In this document: in pieces, positions 26,441-35,111 of the stretch
Layout of the letters: each line of letters starts with the position of its first letter
Position numbering within the stretch: position 1 is the stretch's first letter
NCBI GenBank assembly: GCA_018242585.1
Contig: JAFEBQ010000045.1
Span: forward strand, 33,599 to 97,598
DNA length: 64,000 nt
Reading direction: 5' to 3'
Source: Planctomycetota bacterium
GTDB taxonomy: Bacteria > Planctomycetota > Planctomycetia > Pirellulales > PNKZ01
Made by a program: the position numbers and the translations under genes
Notes under the pieces: generated by a model
The model's database searches: none
Told to the model about the DNA's origin: nothing
Seen by the model: only the letters and a program-made list of their open reading frames with translations

Positions 26441-28075
26441 TCATTCATCCGCAAACAACGGCTGGTCGGCCCGGATCAACAAGCCCGCCAGCATGCCAAT
26501 GGCACAGGCCAGCGCGCTTAAATAGAACACGACGTTCCAGCCATAATACTTCTGGGCCCAGGCCAGGGCGATTGGCCCCAGCCCCGCGCCCAAGTTCCCC
26601 CACATGTTCCCCCAGCCAACGACCGAGCCGACGTGTCGGCCGCCGACGTCCTGGGCAAAGGCCCAGATCGACGGCACACCCAGATCGGTCGCGAACGCCA
26701 TCGCCGACAAGGCAACCGTCACGGCCCACGGCGAGTCGAGCCAGGGACAGGCGGCCAAAGCGATCACGCTGACAACCTTCGAGCCGCCAAACGGCAGCGC
26801 GCGGCCCCACCGCAACCCCAGCGTGCGCGTCAGCCAGTCGGTCAACCAGCCGCCGAACAACATCCCGCCGCACGATACCACCAACGGCACCGTTGTCATC
26901 CAGCCGCGCTCTTCGATCGGTACCGAGAATTCGTCGGCTAGATAGGTTGGCGACAAGGTGATGATGAACACCCAGCCAAAGTTCACGAAGAACTGGGCCA
27001 GCGAGTTGAAAGTCATGTTCCAGTTCAACGCTAGCGCGCGCCAGGGAATCGACTCGGGCTTGCCGGTCTGTGCCAGTGCGGGTGGCTCGCCGGCGGTAAT
27101 CAATTGGGCCTCGGCTTCGTTGCAACGGCGATGCTCGCGGGGCCAATCGCGGACCATGAACCAGAAGACCAGCCCCATCAGCACGCCGCCAGCGCCATAG
27201 ACCAACAGCGTCGGCCGCCAGCCAGCGCCGTGCAACTGCTTGAGCGAGCCGGGAAACGCCTTCTCGATGACCAGCCGGTTATAGCGGGCGATTTGCCACG
27301 TGTTCCGATCGGCGATCGGCACCGCTTCGATCGATCTGGCATCGGCCGACAGCCACAATGTCGTCGCGTCGAGCCCCTCGAAACAGTTGGGCGAAGCCAA
27401 CAGCGCGTTGAGCGTCAACAGAATCTGCTCGTGACTCGGGTTGGCGCCGGGCAATTGCGCGCGAAGCCGCTCGCGCAGCGGGTTCAACTCGGCCGGCTTG
27501 GTGGACGTCCAATGCTCTTGCAACTTCTGGGCGTCCAGCACATCGCCAGTCGAGAACAACGTCGGCGCATCGCTGGGGACAAAGCCGACGATCAGCAGCG
27601 CCGTCAACAGGTTGGCCCCCGCGCCGCCGGCGCGACCACCGAACGCGACGACGCTGCTGGCCCAGCCGCGCGCGTCGCGCGGCACCCAATGCTTGACCAG
27701 GACGGTCAACGTGGGATAGGCGCCGGCCTGGGACAGCCCCAGCGCCAATCGCGCCAACAGCAGCGTCCAGAGATTGTTGGCCAGCGCAATCGAAATGCCG
27801 AACACTGACCAGCCGACCAGATAGACCGTCATCATCTTGCGCGGCCCGAAGCGATCGGTCAGCCAACCCGACGGCACCTGCCCGGCGGCATAGGCCCAGA
27901 AGAAGACCCCCATCGCCCAACCCAACTCGACATCGGAGAGCAACAAGTCTTCGCGAATGTAAACCGCCGCCACCGACAAGCAGACGCGCTCGAGATACAA
28001 CAACACCGCCGCGCACGTGGCCGTGGCGATGATCAAGTGACGCACGTGCGTCGGCCGTTCGGTCGATTGACTCAT
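26441..28075 (-). CDS. MFS transporter (anion:cation symporter type) with large TM5-TM6 loop insertion
   Basis: 544 residues from ATG 28075; the longer open frame lacks membrane character. Twelve hydrophobic segments are expected, with the MFS motif GWLTDRFGPRK at 70-80 and a second GGWLTDWLTR in the C-half. The general pattern fits the hexuronate/glucarate/sialate (ACS) group that imports organic anions. Between TM5 (about 152-166) and TM6 (about 288-308) lies an insertion of about 120 hydrophilic residues, where family members have a short loop. By topology it is outside the cell. First gene of the operon and probable importer of its substrate. Confidence 0.82.
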   Translation of the reverse strand: MSQSTERPTHVRHLIIATATCAAVLLYLERVCLSVAAVYIREDLLLSDVELGWAMGVFFWAYAAGQVPSGWLTDRFGPRKMMTVYLVGWSVFGISIALANNLWTLLLARLALGLSQAGAYPTLTVLVKHWVPRDARGWASSVVAFGGRAGGAGANLLTALLIVGFVPSDAPTLFSTGDVLDAQKLQEHWTSTKPAELNPLRERLRAQLPGANPSHEQILLTLNALLASPNCFEGLDATTLWLSADARSIEAVPIADRNTWQIARYNRLVIEKAFPGSLKQLHGAGWRPTLLVYGAGGVLMGLVFWFMVRDWPREHRRCNEAEAQLITAGEPPALAQTGKPESIPWRALALNWNMTFNSLAQFFVNFGWVFIITLSPTYLADEFSVPIEERGWMTTVPLVVSCGGMLFGGWLTDWLTRTLGLRWGRALPFGGSKVVSVIALAACPWLDSPWAVTVALSAMAFATDLGVPSIWAFAQDVGGRHVGSVVGWGNMWGNLGAGLGPIALAWAQKYYGWNVVFYLSALACAIGMLAGLLIRADQPLFADE

Positions 28076-28191
28076 AGGCGCTGGCGGGACGTTCGGACGG
28101 CGCGCGGGGCAGGGGAGCAACAACACGCTGGGGGCAGGGCAAAGCGGCTCTGATCTTAGCACAAACGGGGAAGGTGCATTCACTTTTTCCG

Positions 28192-28221
28192 TTGACTTTT
28201 GCCGATCAATCAGAGTAGATT
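28192..28221 (+). promoter_or_regulatory. Candidate promoter for the DUF1549-DUF1501 operon
   Basis: TTGACT at 28192-28197 and TAGATT at 28216-28221 with an 18-bp spacer, in an AT-richer stretch of the 218-bp divergent region, about 70 bp before the ATG at 28294. TTGAT steps near it make a shared operator with the MFS-led operon conceivable. Sequence inspection only. Confidence 0.4.
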
Positions 28222-28293
28222 GATACTTGCTCTCCGGCCCGTTTTCCCTCCCCCTTGCCGACCACCCTCCCTGGCTTTCCGCGGGCTCGTTCC

Positions 28294-30543
28294 ATGCGAC
28301 TTTTCCGGCGCTCAGATTTCGTGACGGCGACGATGTTGTTGAACATCGCGCTGGTGGGCACGAGCCGCGCCGCAACGCCCGAACCGGTGATCCGTACCGC
28401 GTCGGCTTCCAGCAAAGCGCCCGTGGGAACGCCGCGACTGACGTTCGAGTTGGACGTGATGCCGGTGCTGACCGCGGCGGGTTGCAACCAAGGGGCCTGC
28501 CACGGCAAGAGCCGGGGGCAAAATGGCTTTCAGCTTTCGCTGCTCGGCTTCGATGCCGACTTTGACTACAACGCGATCGTGAAAGAGGCGCGTGGCCGCC
28601 GCGTGTTCCCCGCCGCGGCTGATGAAAGCCTGCTCTTGCGCAAGGGGTCGGCCGCGGTCTCGCACGGCGGCGGCGAGCGGATTGCCCGGGACAGCAAACA
28701 ATACAAGATTCTCCGCGACTGGATCGCCGCCGGCATGCCGCGCAGCGGCCCCGCCGATCCGGTCCTGAAGTTAATCGCCGTCGGGCCCGAAGAGTTGCCC
28801 CTGTCGCCCAACAGCAAACAGCAACTCACGGTCACGGCCCGCTACTCGGACGGTTCGACGCGCGATGTCACCCCCTGGTGCGCGTACCAGTCAAGTGACA
28901 CCGGAGTCTCGACCATCTCGACGACTGGCGAGATCAAGACCGGGCGGCTGCCCGGCGAATCGTCGACGATGATTCGCTACATGGGGCACATCGCCACCTG
29001 GAACGTGGTGATCCCGCGCGGGGCGCGACTGCCCGCCGAGCGCTACTCGGCCTTGCCGCGTCACAACTTCATCGATCAGTTGGTTTGGGACAAGCTCGAA
29101 TCGGTGGCTGTGCTCCCCTCGGGTCCGTGTAGCGACACCACGTTCCTGCGCCGGGCCAGCCTGGACGCGATTGGCCGCATGCCCACCCCGGACGAGGTGA
29201 ACAAGTTCCTGGCCGACACCTCGCCGAACAAGCGGGCCGCGCTGGTCGACGCCCTGTTGGCGCGGCCCGAGTACGCCGACCATTGGGCCAACAAGTGGGT
29301 CGATCTGCTGCGGCCGAATCCCTACCGCGTGGGCATTAAAGCCACGCTCAACTACGATCAGTGGATTCGTGACGCCTTTCGCGAGAACAAGCCCTATGAC
29401 CAGTTCGTGCGCGAGCTGGTGACCGCGCGGGGCAGCACTTGGCGCAACGGCGCGGCGACCATGTTCCGCGATCGGCGCACGCCCGAAGAAATCACCGTCC
29501 TGGTCAGCCAACTGTTCCTGGGGGTGCGGCTTGACTGCGCTCGTTGCCACCACCATCCCTTCGAAGTCTGGGGACAAGACGAGTTCTACGGCATGGCGGC
29601 GTTCTTTGGCCGGGTGGGCTACAAGGGGACCGGCATCTCGGCGCCGATTTCGGGCGGTGAGGAAATGATCTTCACCGCGGCGAAAGGTGCCGTGAAGCAC
29701 CCGATCTCCGGCGCGATTGTCCCCCCCGAGCCACTGACGGGCAAAGCCGCCCTCAGCGACGACGAGGATCCTCGCCTGGCGTTCGCGCGCTGGATGACGG
29801 CCAATGACAATCCTTTCTTCGCGCGCGTGGCGGTCAATCGGATGTGGGCCGAGCTGATGGGTCGCGGCCTGGTCGAGCCGGTCGACGATCTGCGGGCCAC
29901 CAACCCGGCCACCAATGCCGAGCTGCTCGACGCGCTCGGCGTGGAATTCCGCCGGCTGAAGTACGATCAAAAGGCGATGCTCCGCACGATCATGACCTCG
30001 TACGTCTATGGATTGTCGAGCGCAACGAACGACACCAACGTGGCCGACACGCAAAACTACTCGCGACACTATCGGACGCGGCTGCGGGCCGAGACGATCT
30101 CGGACGCGATTGCCGACATCACCGGCGTGCGTGACGACTACGCGGCCATGGCGCCGGGGAGTCGGGCGACGGCGATCTGGACCCATCGGATCAATTCGCT
30201 GTTCCTCGACGCCTTCGGTCGACCCGACCCGAACCAGGATCCGCCCTGCGAGCGAACCGGCGAGACGACGATGGTCCAGGCGCTGCACCTGATGAACTCG
30301 TCGCAGTTGCACCAGAAAATCGTCGGCGATCCGGGCTTGTCGGCGCGCCTGGCCGGTGGCAAGCAAACGCCGGCCGAGTTGGTCGAGCAGCTTTACTTGT
30401 CCGTTTACTCGCGACGCCCCAGCGACGCTGAGTTGCAGGCGGCCGTGAAACTTTATACCGATCGCCCCGAGGCCCGACGTCAAACGACCGAAGACCTGCT
30501 GTGGGCGATGCTGAATACTCCCGAGTTTTTGTTCAAGGATTGA
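28294..30543 (+). CDS. Secreted DUF1549-DUF1553 protein with CX4CH heme-like site and Ig-like domain
   Basis: 749 residues from ATG 28294. Signal peptide 1-27 (ends SRAATPE). GCNQGACHGKSRGQNGF at 63-79 contains CX4CH rather than CxxCH. An Ig-like BIG2-type domain lies at about 160-245 (KQQLTVTARYSDGSTRDVT). DUF1549 at about 260-450 contains CARCHHHPFEVW. DUF1553 lies at about 480-745 (FARWMTANDNPFFARVAVNRMW). This is the shorter, BIG2-bearing subtype of the planctomycete cytochrome proteins. It leads a five-gene run with DUF1501, PPC, beta-helix and nitrilase genes. Confidence 0.87.
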   Translation: MRLFRRSDFVTATMLLNIALVGTSRAATPEPVIRTASASSKAPVGTPRLTFELDVMPVLTAAGCNQGACHGKSRGQNGFQLSLLGFDADFDYNAIVKEARGRRVFPAAADESLLLRKGSAAVSHGGGERIARDSKQYKILRDWIAAGMPRSGPADPVLKLIAVGPEELPLSPNSKQQLTVTARYSDGSTRDVTPWCAYQSSDTGVSTISTTGEIKTGRLPGESSTMIRYMGHIATWNVVIPRGARLPAERYSALPRHNFIDQLVWDKLESVAVLPSGPCSDTTFLRRASLDAIGRMPTPDEVNKFLADTSPNKRAALVDALLARPEYADHWANKWVDLLRPNPYRVGIKATLNYDQWIRDAFRENKPYDQFVRELVTARGSTWRNGAATMFRDRRTPEEITVLVSQLFLGVRLDCARCHHHPFEVWGQDEFYGMAAFFGRVGYKGTGISAPISGGEEMIFTAAKGAVKHPISGAIVPPEPLTGKAALSDDEDPRLAFARWMTANDNPFFARVAVNRMWAELMGRGLVEPVDDLRATNPATNAELLDALGVEFRRLKYDQKAMLRTIMTSYVYGLSSATNDTNVADTQNYSRHYRTRLRAETISDAIADITGVRDDYAAMAPGSRATAIWTHRINSLFLDAFGRPDPNQDPPCERTGETTMVQALHLMNSSQLHQKIVGDPGLSARLAGGKQTPAELVEQLYLSVYSRRPSDAELQAAVKLYTDRPEARRQTTEDLLWAMLNTPEFLFKD

Positions 30544-30595
30544 TCGGCGCTGTGCGGCAATCGAACCTGTCGCGGCACGACAAAGGACGACACTG

Positions 30596-31939
30596 ATGGC
30601 GATTCACCGAAACTGCGCTGGCATCTCCCGCCGCGATTGCTTGCAATTGGGCATTGGCGCCCTGGCCGGCGGCGGACTGCTCGACTTGCTGCGCTTGCGC
30701 ACCGAAGCGGCCACGTCCGGGGCCAAGCAGAAGCGCCCCACGAGCTGCATCCTGATTTGGATGGACGGCGGGCCGTCGCACTTTGAAACATTCGACCCCA
30801 AGCCGACCGCCCCGGCCGAAATCCGCGGCGAGTTCGACACCATCAGCACCAAGATTCCCGGCGTGTTCTTCTCGGAACACATGACGCGGCTGGCGTCGAT
30901 TAGCGACAAGCTGTGTGTCGTCCGGTCGATTTGCCACAACCAGGGAAACCACGGCGCGGGGAACCATTACATGATGACCGGCGCGCCGCCGCGGATTCCC
31001 GTCGGCTGTGGCGCGTTCGTCAGCTTTCATCCCAGCCTGGGCTCGGTGACCGCTTTTGAGCGCCCCGCGCCGCGCGGGCTGCCGGCCTATTTCTCGATGC
31101 CCGATCGTTCACGCTCGGCGGGTCCGAACTTCTTGGGGGCCAAGTACGCGCCGTTCGTCGTGGCCGACGATCCGAACAAGGACGGCTTCCGCGTCCGCGA
31201 CGTGGCCTTGCCGCAAGGGATCGGTACCGATCGCTTTGCCGGCCGCCGCGACCTGAGGGCGCTGGTCGATCGCTTGCCGCGCATCGATAACAAGGCGTCC
31301 GGCGACCCGGTGCCGGCGCTCGACACGTACTATCAGCAAGGCTACGACCTGATCAACTCGCCCGAGGCACAACGCGCCTTCGACATCTCGCAAGAGTCGG
31401 CCAAGGTCCGCGACCACTACGGTCGCAAGCCGTTTGCTCAGCGGGCGCTGCTGGCGCGGCGACTGGTCGAGGCCGGCGTCCCGTTCGTCACGTTGTACGA
31501 CGGCGGCTGGGACAGCCACTCGGAAATCTTCCCTGGCTTGTCCCAAAAGCTGCCGCCGTTCGAACACGCCATCGCGGCGCTGATCGAAGACCTGGACCAG
31601 CGCGGCTTGCTGGAAACGACGCTGGTGGTGGCGCTGGGCGAGTTCGGCCGCACGCCGAAGATTTCCACCTTGCCCGATCGCAAGCTCCCCGGTCGCGATC
31701 ACTGGTCGAATGCCATGAGCGTGATGTTCGCCGGTTGCGGCGTGCCGGGTGGCACGGTCATCGGCGCGACCGACAAGAACGGCTATGCCCCCGTCGAGCG
31801 CGTGCTCAGCCCCGAGAACTTTGCCTCGACGGTGTATCGCAAGCTGGGGATCGATCCCGACAAGATCCTCTACACGCCGCAAGGGCGGCCATCGCACATC
31901 GTCAGCGATCCGACCCCCATCAAGGAACTGATGGGTTGA
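30596..31939 (+). CDS. DUF1501 family protein, Tat-exported
   Basis: 447 residues. Twin-arginine signal near the start (ISRRDCLQLGIGALAGGGLL). Blocks: SCILIWMDGGPSHFETFDPK, the pair CHNQGNHGAGNHYMMTG, GGWDSH and LVVALGEFGRTPKI. It belongs to the DUF1501 branch found with BIG2-type DUF1549 partners, distinct from the two closely related copies at 11449 and 18554. Superfamily is alkaline phosphatase-like; no activity is established. 52 bp after the DUF1549 gene, 17 bp before the next. Confidence 0.88.
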   Translation: MAIHRNCAGISRRDCLQLGIGALAGGGLLDLLRLRTEAATSGAKQKRPTSCILIWMDGGPSHFETFDPKPTAPAEIRGEFDTISTKIPGVFFSEHMTRLASISDKLCVVRSICHNQGNHGAGNHYMMTGAPPRIPVGCGAFVSFHPSLGSVTAFERPAPRGLPAYFSMPDRSRSAGPNFLGAKYAPFVVADDPNKDGFRVRDVALPQGIGTDRFAGRRDLRALVDRLPRIDNKASGDPVPALDTYYQQGYDLINSPEAQRAFDISQESAKVRDHYGRKPFAQRALLARRLVEAGVPFVTLYDGGWDSHSEIFPGLSQKLPPFEHAIAALIEDLDQRGLLETTLVVALGEFGRTPKISTLPDRKLPGRDHWSNAMSVMFAGCGVPGGTVIGATDKNGYAPVERVLSPENFASTVYRKLGIDPDKILYTPQGRPSHIVSDPTPIKELMG

Positions 31940-31956
31940 GAGGCGGCGCGCTGAAC

Positions 31957-33591
31957 GTGAAGATCACCTGCTACACTTGGCTGGCCGTCGTCGCGCTGCT
32001 TGCCGCGCCGGTTTTAACCGTGGCCGCGCCACCGAAGCCGACCGGCGTGTTCCCTTTGGGCGTGCAGCGCGGGCAAAGCGTCACGCTCACCGTCAGCGGC
32101 GCGATGAAGCCCTGGCCGGCCCAAGTCCAAACGAGCGGCGCCGGCATCACGTTGACTCCCGAAAAAGAAGAAGGCCGCTTCAAGCTTTCGGCCACGGCCG
32201 ACGCGGAACCAGGGCTGCGCCTGGTGCGGTTCTTCAACGACGAAGGGGCCTCGACGCCGCAAGCGATCGTGGTCGGCACGCTACCCGAGATCGAAGAGAA
32301 GGAGCCGAACAACGAGACAACCGCCGCGCAATCGATTTCGCCCGTCGCCGTCGTCGTCAACGGGCGGCTGGCCAAGGCCGGCGACATCGACACGTTCAGC
32401 GTCGCGCTGACGGCCGGGCAAACCTTGGTGGCCGACGTCGCGGCCGAGCGGCTGGGCTCGCCGATGGACGGCGTGCTGCAAGTGCTCTCGGCCGATGGAT
32501 TCGTCTTGGCCCAGAATCACGACACCCGGGGGCAGGATCCGCGGCTGGTGTTCACCGCGCCGCGCGATGGCGCCTACCTGGTCCGACTGTTCGCGTTTCC
32601 GGCCACGGCGACCGGCTCGGTGGCCTTTGCCGGCGGCGACAAGTTCGCCTATCGAATGACGCTCACGACCGGCGGCTTTTTGAATTACACGATGCCTTTG
32701 GCGGTCGAGCGCGGCGTCGAGACCAGTCTGGAACTGGTGGGCTGGAACATTCCCGAGGCGCTGCGCACGAAAAAGGTCACGCCTCCGACTGACGCCACAT
32801 CGGTCGTGATCCATGACGCTCAACTGGCCGGCGAAGTCCGCCTCGACGTGGTCGACAAGAAGTGCTTGGCCGAAGCCGAACCAAACGATCGAGACCATGC
32901 TCAAGCAATCGCCTGGCCCGTGGTCGTCAGCGGGCGCATTGTCGCGCCGGGGGACGTGGACGTGTTCGCCATTGAGGCCAAGAAGGGGCAGAACCTGGCG
33001 CTCGTCGTGCGCTCGCAGCGGCTGGGCTTTCCGCTCGATGGCGAGCTGCGCGTCTACGACAGCCAGAAGAAGCTGCTCACCAGCCGCGACGACTCGGCGA
33101 AGGAGCGCGATCCCGAACTGAACTACACGATTCTGGCCGACGGCAAGTACCTGATCGCGGTCGCCGACCTGTACGGCGCGGGGAGCGCGGATCACGCCTA
33201 CACGCTCGACATTGCGCTAGTCGAGCCCGATTACACCTTGGCGTTCGCGGCCAGCGAGTTGACGACGGCGGCCAAGAAAGAGATCGAGCTGCCGATCACC
33301 ATCGACCGCGCGAATAGTTTTGCCGAGGAAATCGAAATCACCGTCACCGGCTTGCCCGAGGGGGCCAAGTGCGAACCGGTTCGCTCAGCCGCCAAGGGAG
33401 ACGGCAAAAAAGGGGACACCGCCAAGAAGGTCACCCTGAAAATCGCCCCGGGCGAGCAGCCCTTCCGCGGGCCGATTCAAATCACGGCCCGCTCGCTCGG
33501 CACGGCCGCGCGCCAGCGGACGGCGAAAATGCCGCTGGCGGGCCTGGGGACGTCGGTCGATAATGTCTGGCTGACCGTGACTAGCAAGTAA
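31957..33591 (+). CDS. Secreted protein with two pre-peptidase C-terminal (PPC) domains
   Basis: 544 residues from GTG 31957, where a signal peptide begins (VKITCYTWLAVVALLAAPVLTVAA); the longer open frame overlaps the DUF1501 gene. Two PPC-type beta-sandwich domains are marked by EEKEPNNETTAAQSI and AEAEPNDRDHAQAI, each followed by a G-DxDxF pattern (AGDIDTFSV; PGDVDVFAI). The rest is beta-rich Ig-like. PPC domains accompany secreted peptidases and polysaccharide enzymes and bind calcium or substrate; no catalytic domain is present. Frequently next to DUF1549/DUF1501 genes. Confidence 0.82.
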   Translation: MKITCYTWLAVVALLAAPVLTVAAPPKPTGVFPLGVQRGQSVTLTVSGAMKPWPAQVQTSGAGITLTPEKEEGRFKLSATADAEPGLRLVRFFNDEGASTPQAIVVGTLPEIEEKEPNNETTAAQSISPVAVVVNGRLAKAGDIDTFSVALTAGQTLVADVAAERLGSPMDGVLQVLSADGFVLAQNHDTRGQDPRLVFTAPRDGAYLVRLFAFPATATGSVAFAGGDKFAYRMTLTTGGFLNYTMPLAVERGVETSLELVGWNIPEALRTKKVTPPTDATSVVIHDAQLAGEVRLDVVDKKCLAEAEPNDRDHAQAIAWPVVVSGRIVAPGDVDVFAIEAKKGQNLALVVRSQRLGFPLDGELRVYDSQKKLLTSRDDSAKERDPELNYTILADGKYLIAVADLYGAGSADHAYTLDIALVEPDYTLAFAASELTTAAKKEIELPITIDRANSFAEEIEITVTGLPEGAKCEPVRSAAKGDGKKGDTAKKVTLKIAPGEQPFRGPIQITARSLGTAARQRTAKMPLAGLGTSVDNVWLTVTSK

Positions 33592-33657
33592 CACTGACCG
33601 CTAAATAGTCGGTCTGCGGCTGCTTCGCGTCGCTCCTCGCCTCTCAAGGATCGTTCG

Positions 33658-35100
33658 ATGAGTTGTCTTCGCTGCTATTGCGCGCTGGCTGCGCTCGTTT
33701 GCGCGATGGGCCTGGTTGCGAACGCGCGGGCCGATGAACCGGCGGCCGGGCGTGACATCTACGTGAACCACGTCAGTGGCGACGATCGCAACACCGGCCT
33801 GGCGGCCGAGACGAATGGCAAGGAAGGCCCGGTCAAGACGATTCATCACGGCGTCCGCCGCGCCAAGCCCGGCGACACGGTCCACCTGATCGTTCACCCG
33901 ACGATCCCGTATCGCGAGTCGGTCGTGTTTCACAACGCCCACGGCGAGCCCGGCCGGCCGATCACTTTCGACGGGCACGGCGCGACGATCGAAGGTTCGG
34001 ACCCGATCACCGTGGCCGACTGGCAAGAGGTTTCGCCCGGGCTGTACCGCAACGATCACTTGCTCTCCGAGCGGCTATTGGGCAAGGACGGCGCGGTCAT
34101 CCAGCGCTGGTTCTTCCGCATCGATGGCAAAATGAACTTCATGGGGCGCACGTCCAAGGGGAAACGAGCCCCGCTCAAAGCGCCGGCCGAACTCCAGCCA
34201 GGCGAGTGGACGTTCGAGCAAGATGCGCACGCGTTTTACATCAAAACTTCCCCGGGCAAGAAGCTGGCCGACTATCGCATCGAAGCGCCGCTACGCTCGA
34301 CGAGCGTGCAGATGAGCGGCGACTGCTCGCACTTGTTGATCCGCAATCTGACCGCCACCCACGTTTACAACGACGGCTACAACATCCACGGCAAATGCCG
34401 CGACGTCCGCTTCGAGAACATCGCCGCCATCGAGTGCGGCGACGACGGAATGAGCGCCCACGACGATTGCCAGATCGCCGTCGACGGCTTCGTCACGCTG
34501 AGCAATTCGACCGGCCTGTGCGACGTGGGGGACAGCGTGTCGCACTACAATCGGGTCTACGCCGACTCAAACATCGGCTTTGACGTCTTCTTTCTCGGCT
34601 CCAACGAGCACTCGATGAAGAACTCGGCAATTCGCTGCTGCGCGCAGCAGAGCCTGGTCGTACAAGGGGAGCCGAACAGCGACAAGCAGTGTACGGTGCG
34701 ACTGGACAACGTGCTGGTCGACGCCTGCGGCAAATCCAGCCCAGTGCGGTTCGGCGCGCGTTCCGTGGTTGAAGCCGATCATGTCTCGATTCGCCGGCTG
34801 GATGTCAAAGCGGACGGCACGGCATTTACCCTGAAGAACTCTGAATTCATCAGTGGCCTGTCGGCCGCGACATTGACAATTGGTGACAAGACGAAATGGG
34901 CAGCGGAAAACAACGTCTATGACTTGGAGAAGTTGATCTTCGCCGGCAAGACCTATGCGTGGACTCAATTCGCGGAATACCAGGCCGCGTCGCAGCAAGA
35001 TCGCGCGAGCAATATCGGCGTCCTCGAACTCGCTCCTGTATCTATGCGTGGCTTGCGCGGCGGCTTACCGACGCACCCTGCGACCCGCGATCAGAAATAG
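33658..35100 (+). CDS. Secreted right-handed parallel beta-helix protein
   Basis: 480 residues with a signal peptide (1-25, ANARADEP). Near the N-terminus is the VNHVSGDDRNTGLAAE block and a KTIHHGVRRAKPGDTVHL stretch typical of pectate-lyase-like (PbH1) proteins. Then come helix coils such as LLIRNLTATHVYNDGYNIHG, VRFENIAAIECGDDGMSAHD and RVYADSNIGFDVFF. The D-rich central groove could bind a glycan; no lyase-specific arginine/lysine motif was confirmed. Likely periplasmic or outer-surface polysaccharide binding or cleavage. Confidence 0.8.
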   Translation: MSCLRCYCALAALVCAMGLVANARADEPAAGRDIYVNHVSGDDRNTGLAAETNGKEGPVKTIHHGVRRAKPGDTVHLIVHPTIPYRESVVFHNAHGEPGRPITFDGHGATIEGSDPITVADWQEVSPGLYRNDHLLSERLLGKDGAVIQRWFFRIDGKMNFMGRTSKGKRAPLKAPAELQPGEWTFEQDAHAFYIKTSPGKKLADYRIEAPLRSTSVQMSGDCSHLLIRNLTATHVYNDGYNIHGKCRDVRFENIAAIECGDDGMSAHDDCQIAVDGFVTLSNSTGLCDVGDSVSHYNRVYADSNIGFDVFFLGSNEHSMKNSAIRCCAQQSLVVQGEPNSDKQCTVRLDNVLVDACGKSSPVRFGARSVVEADHVSIRRLDVKADGTAFTLKNSEFISGLSAATLTIGDKTKWAAENNVYDLEKLIFAGKTYAWTQFAEYQAASQQDRASNIGVLELAPVSMRGLRGGLPTHPATRDQK

Positions 35101-35111
35101 TGTGCCGTCCA

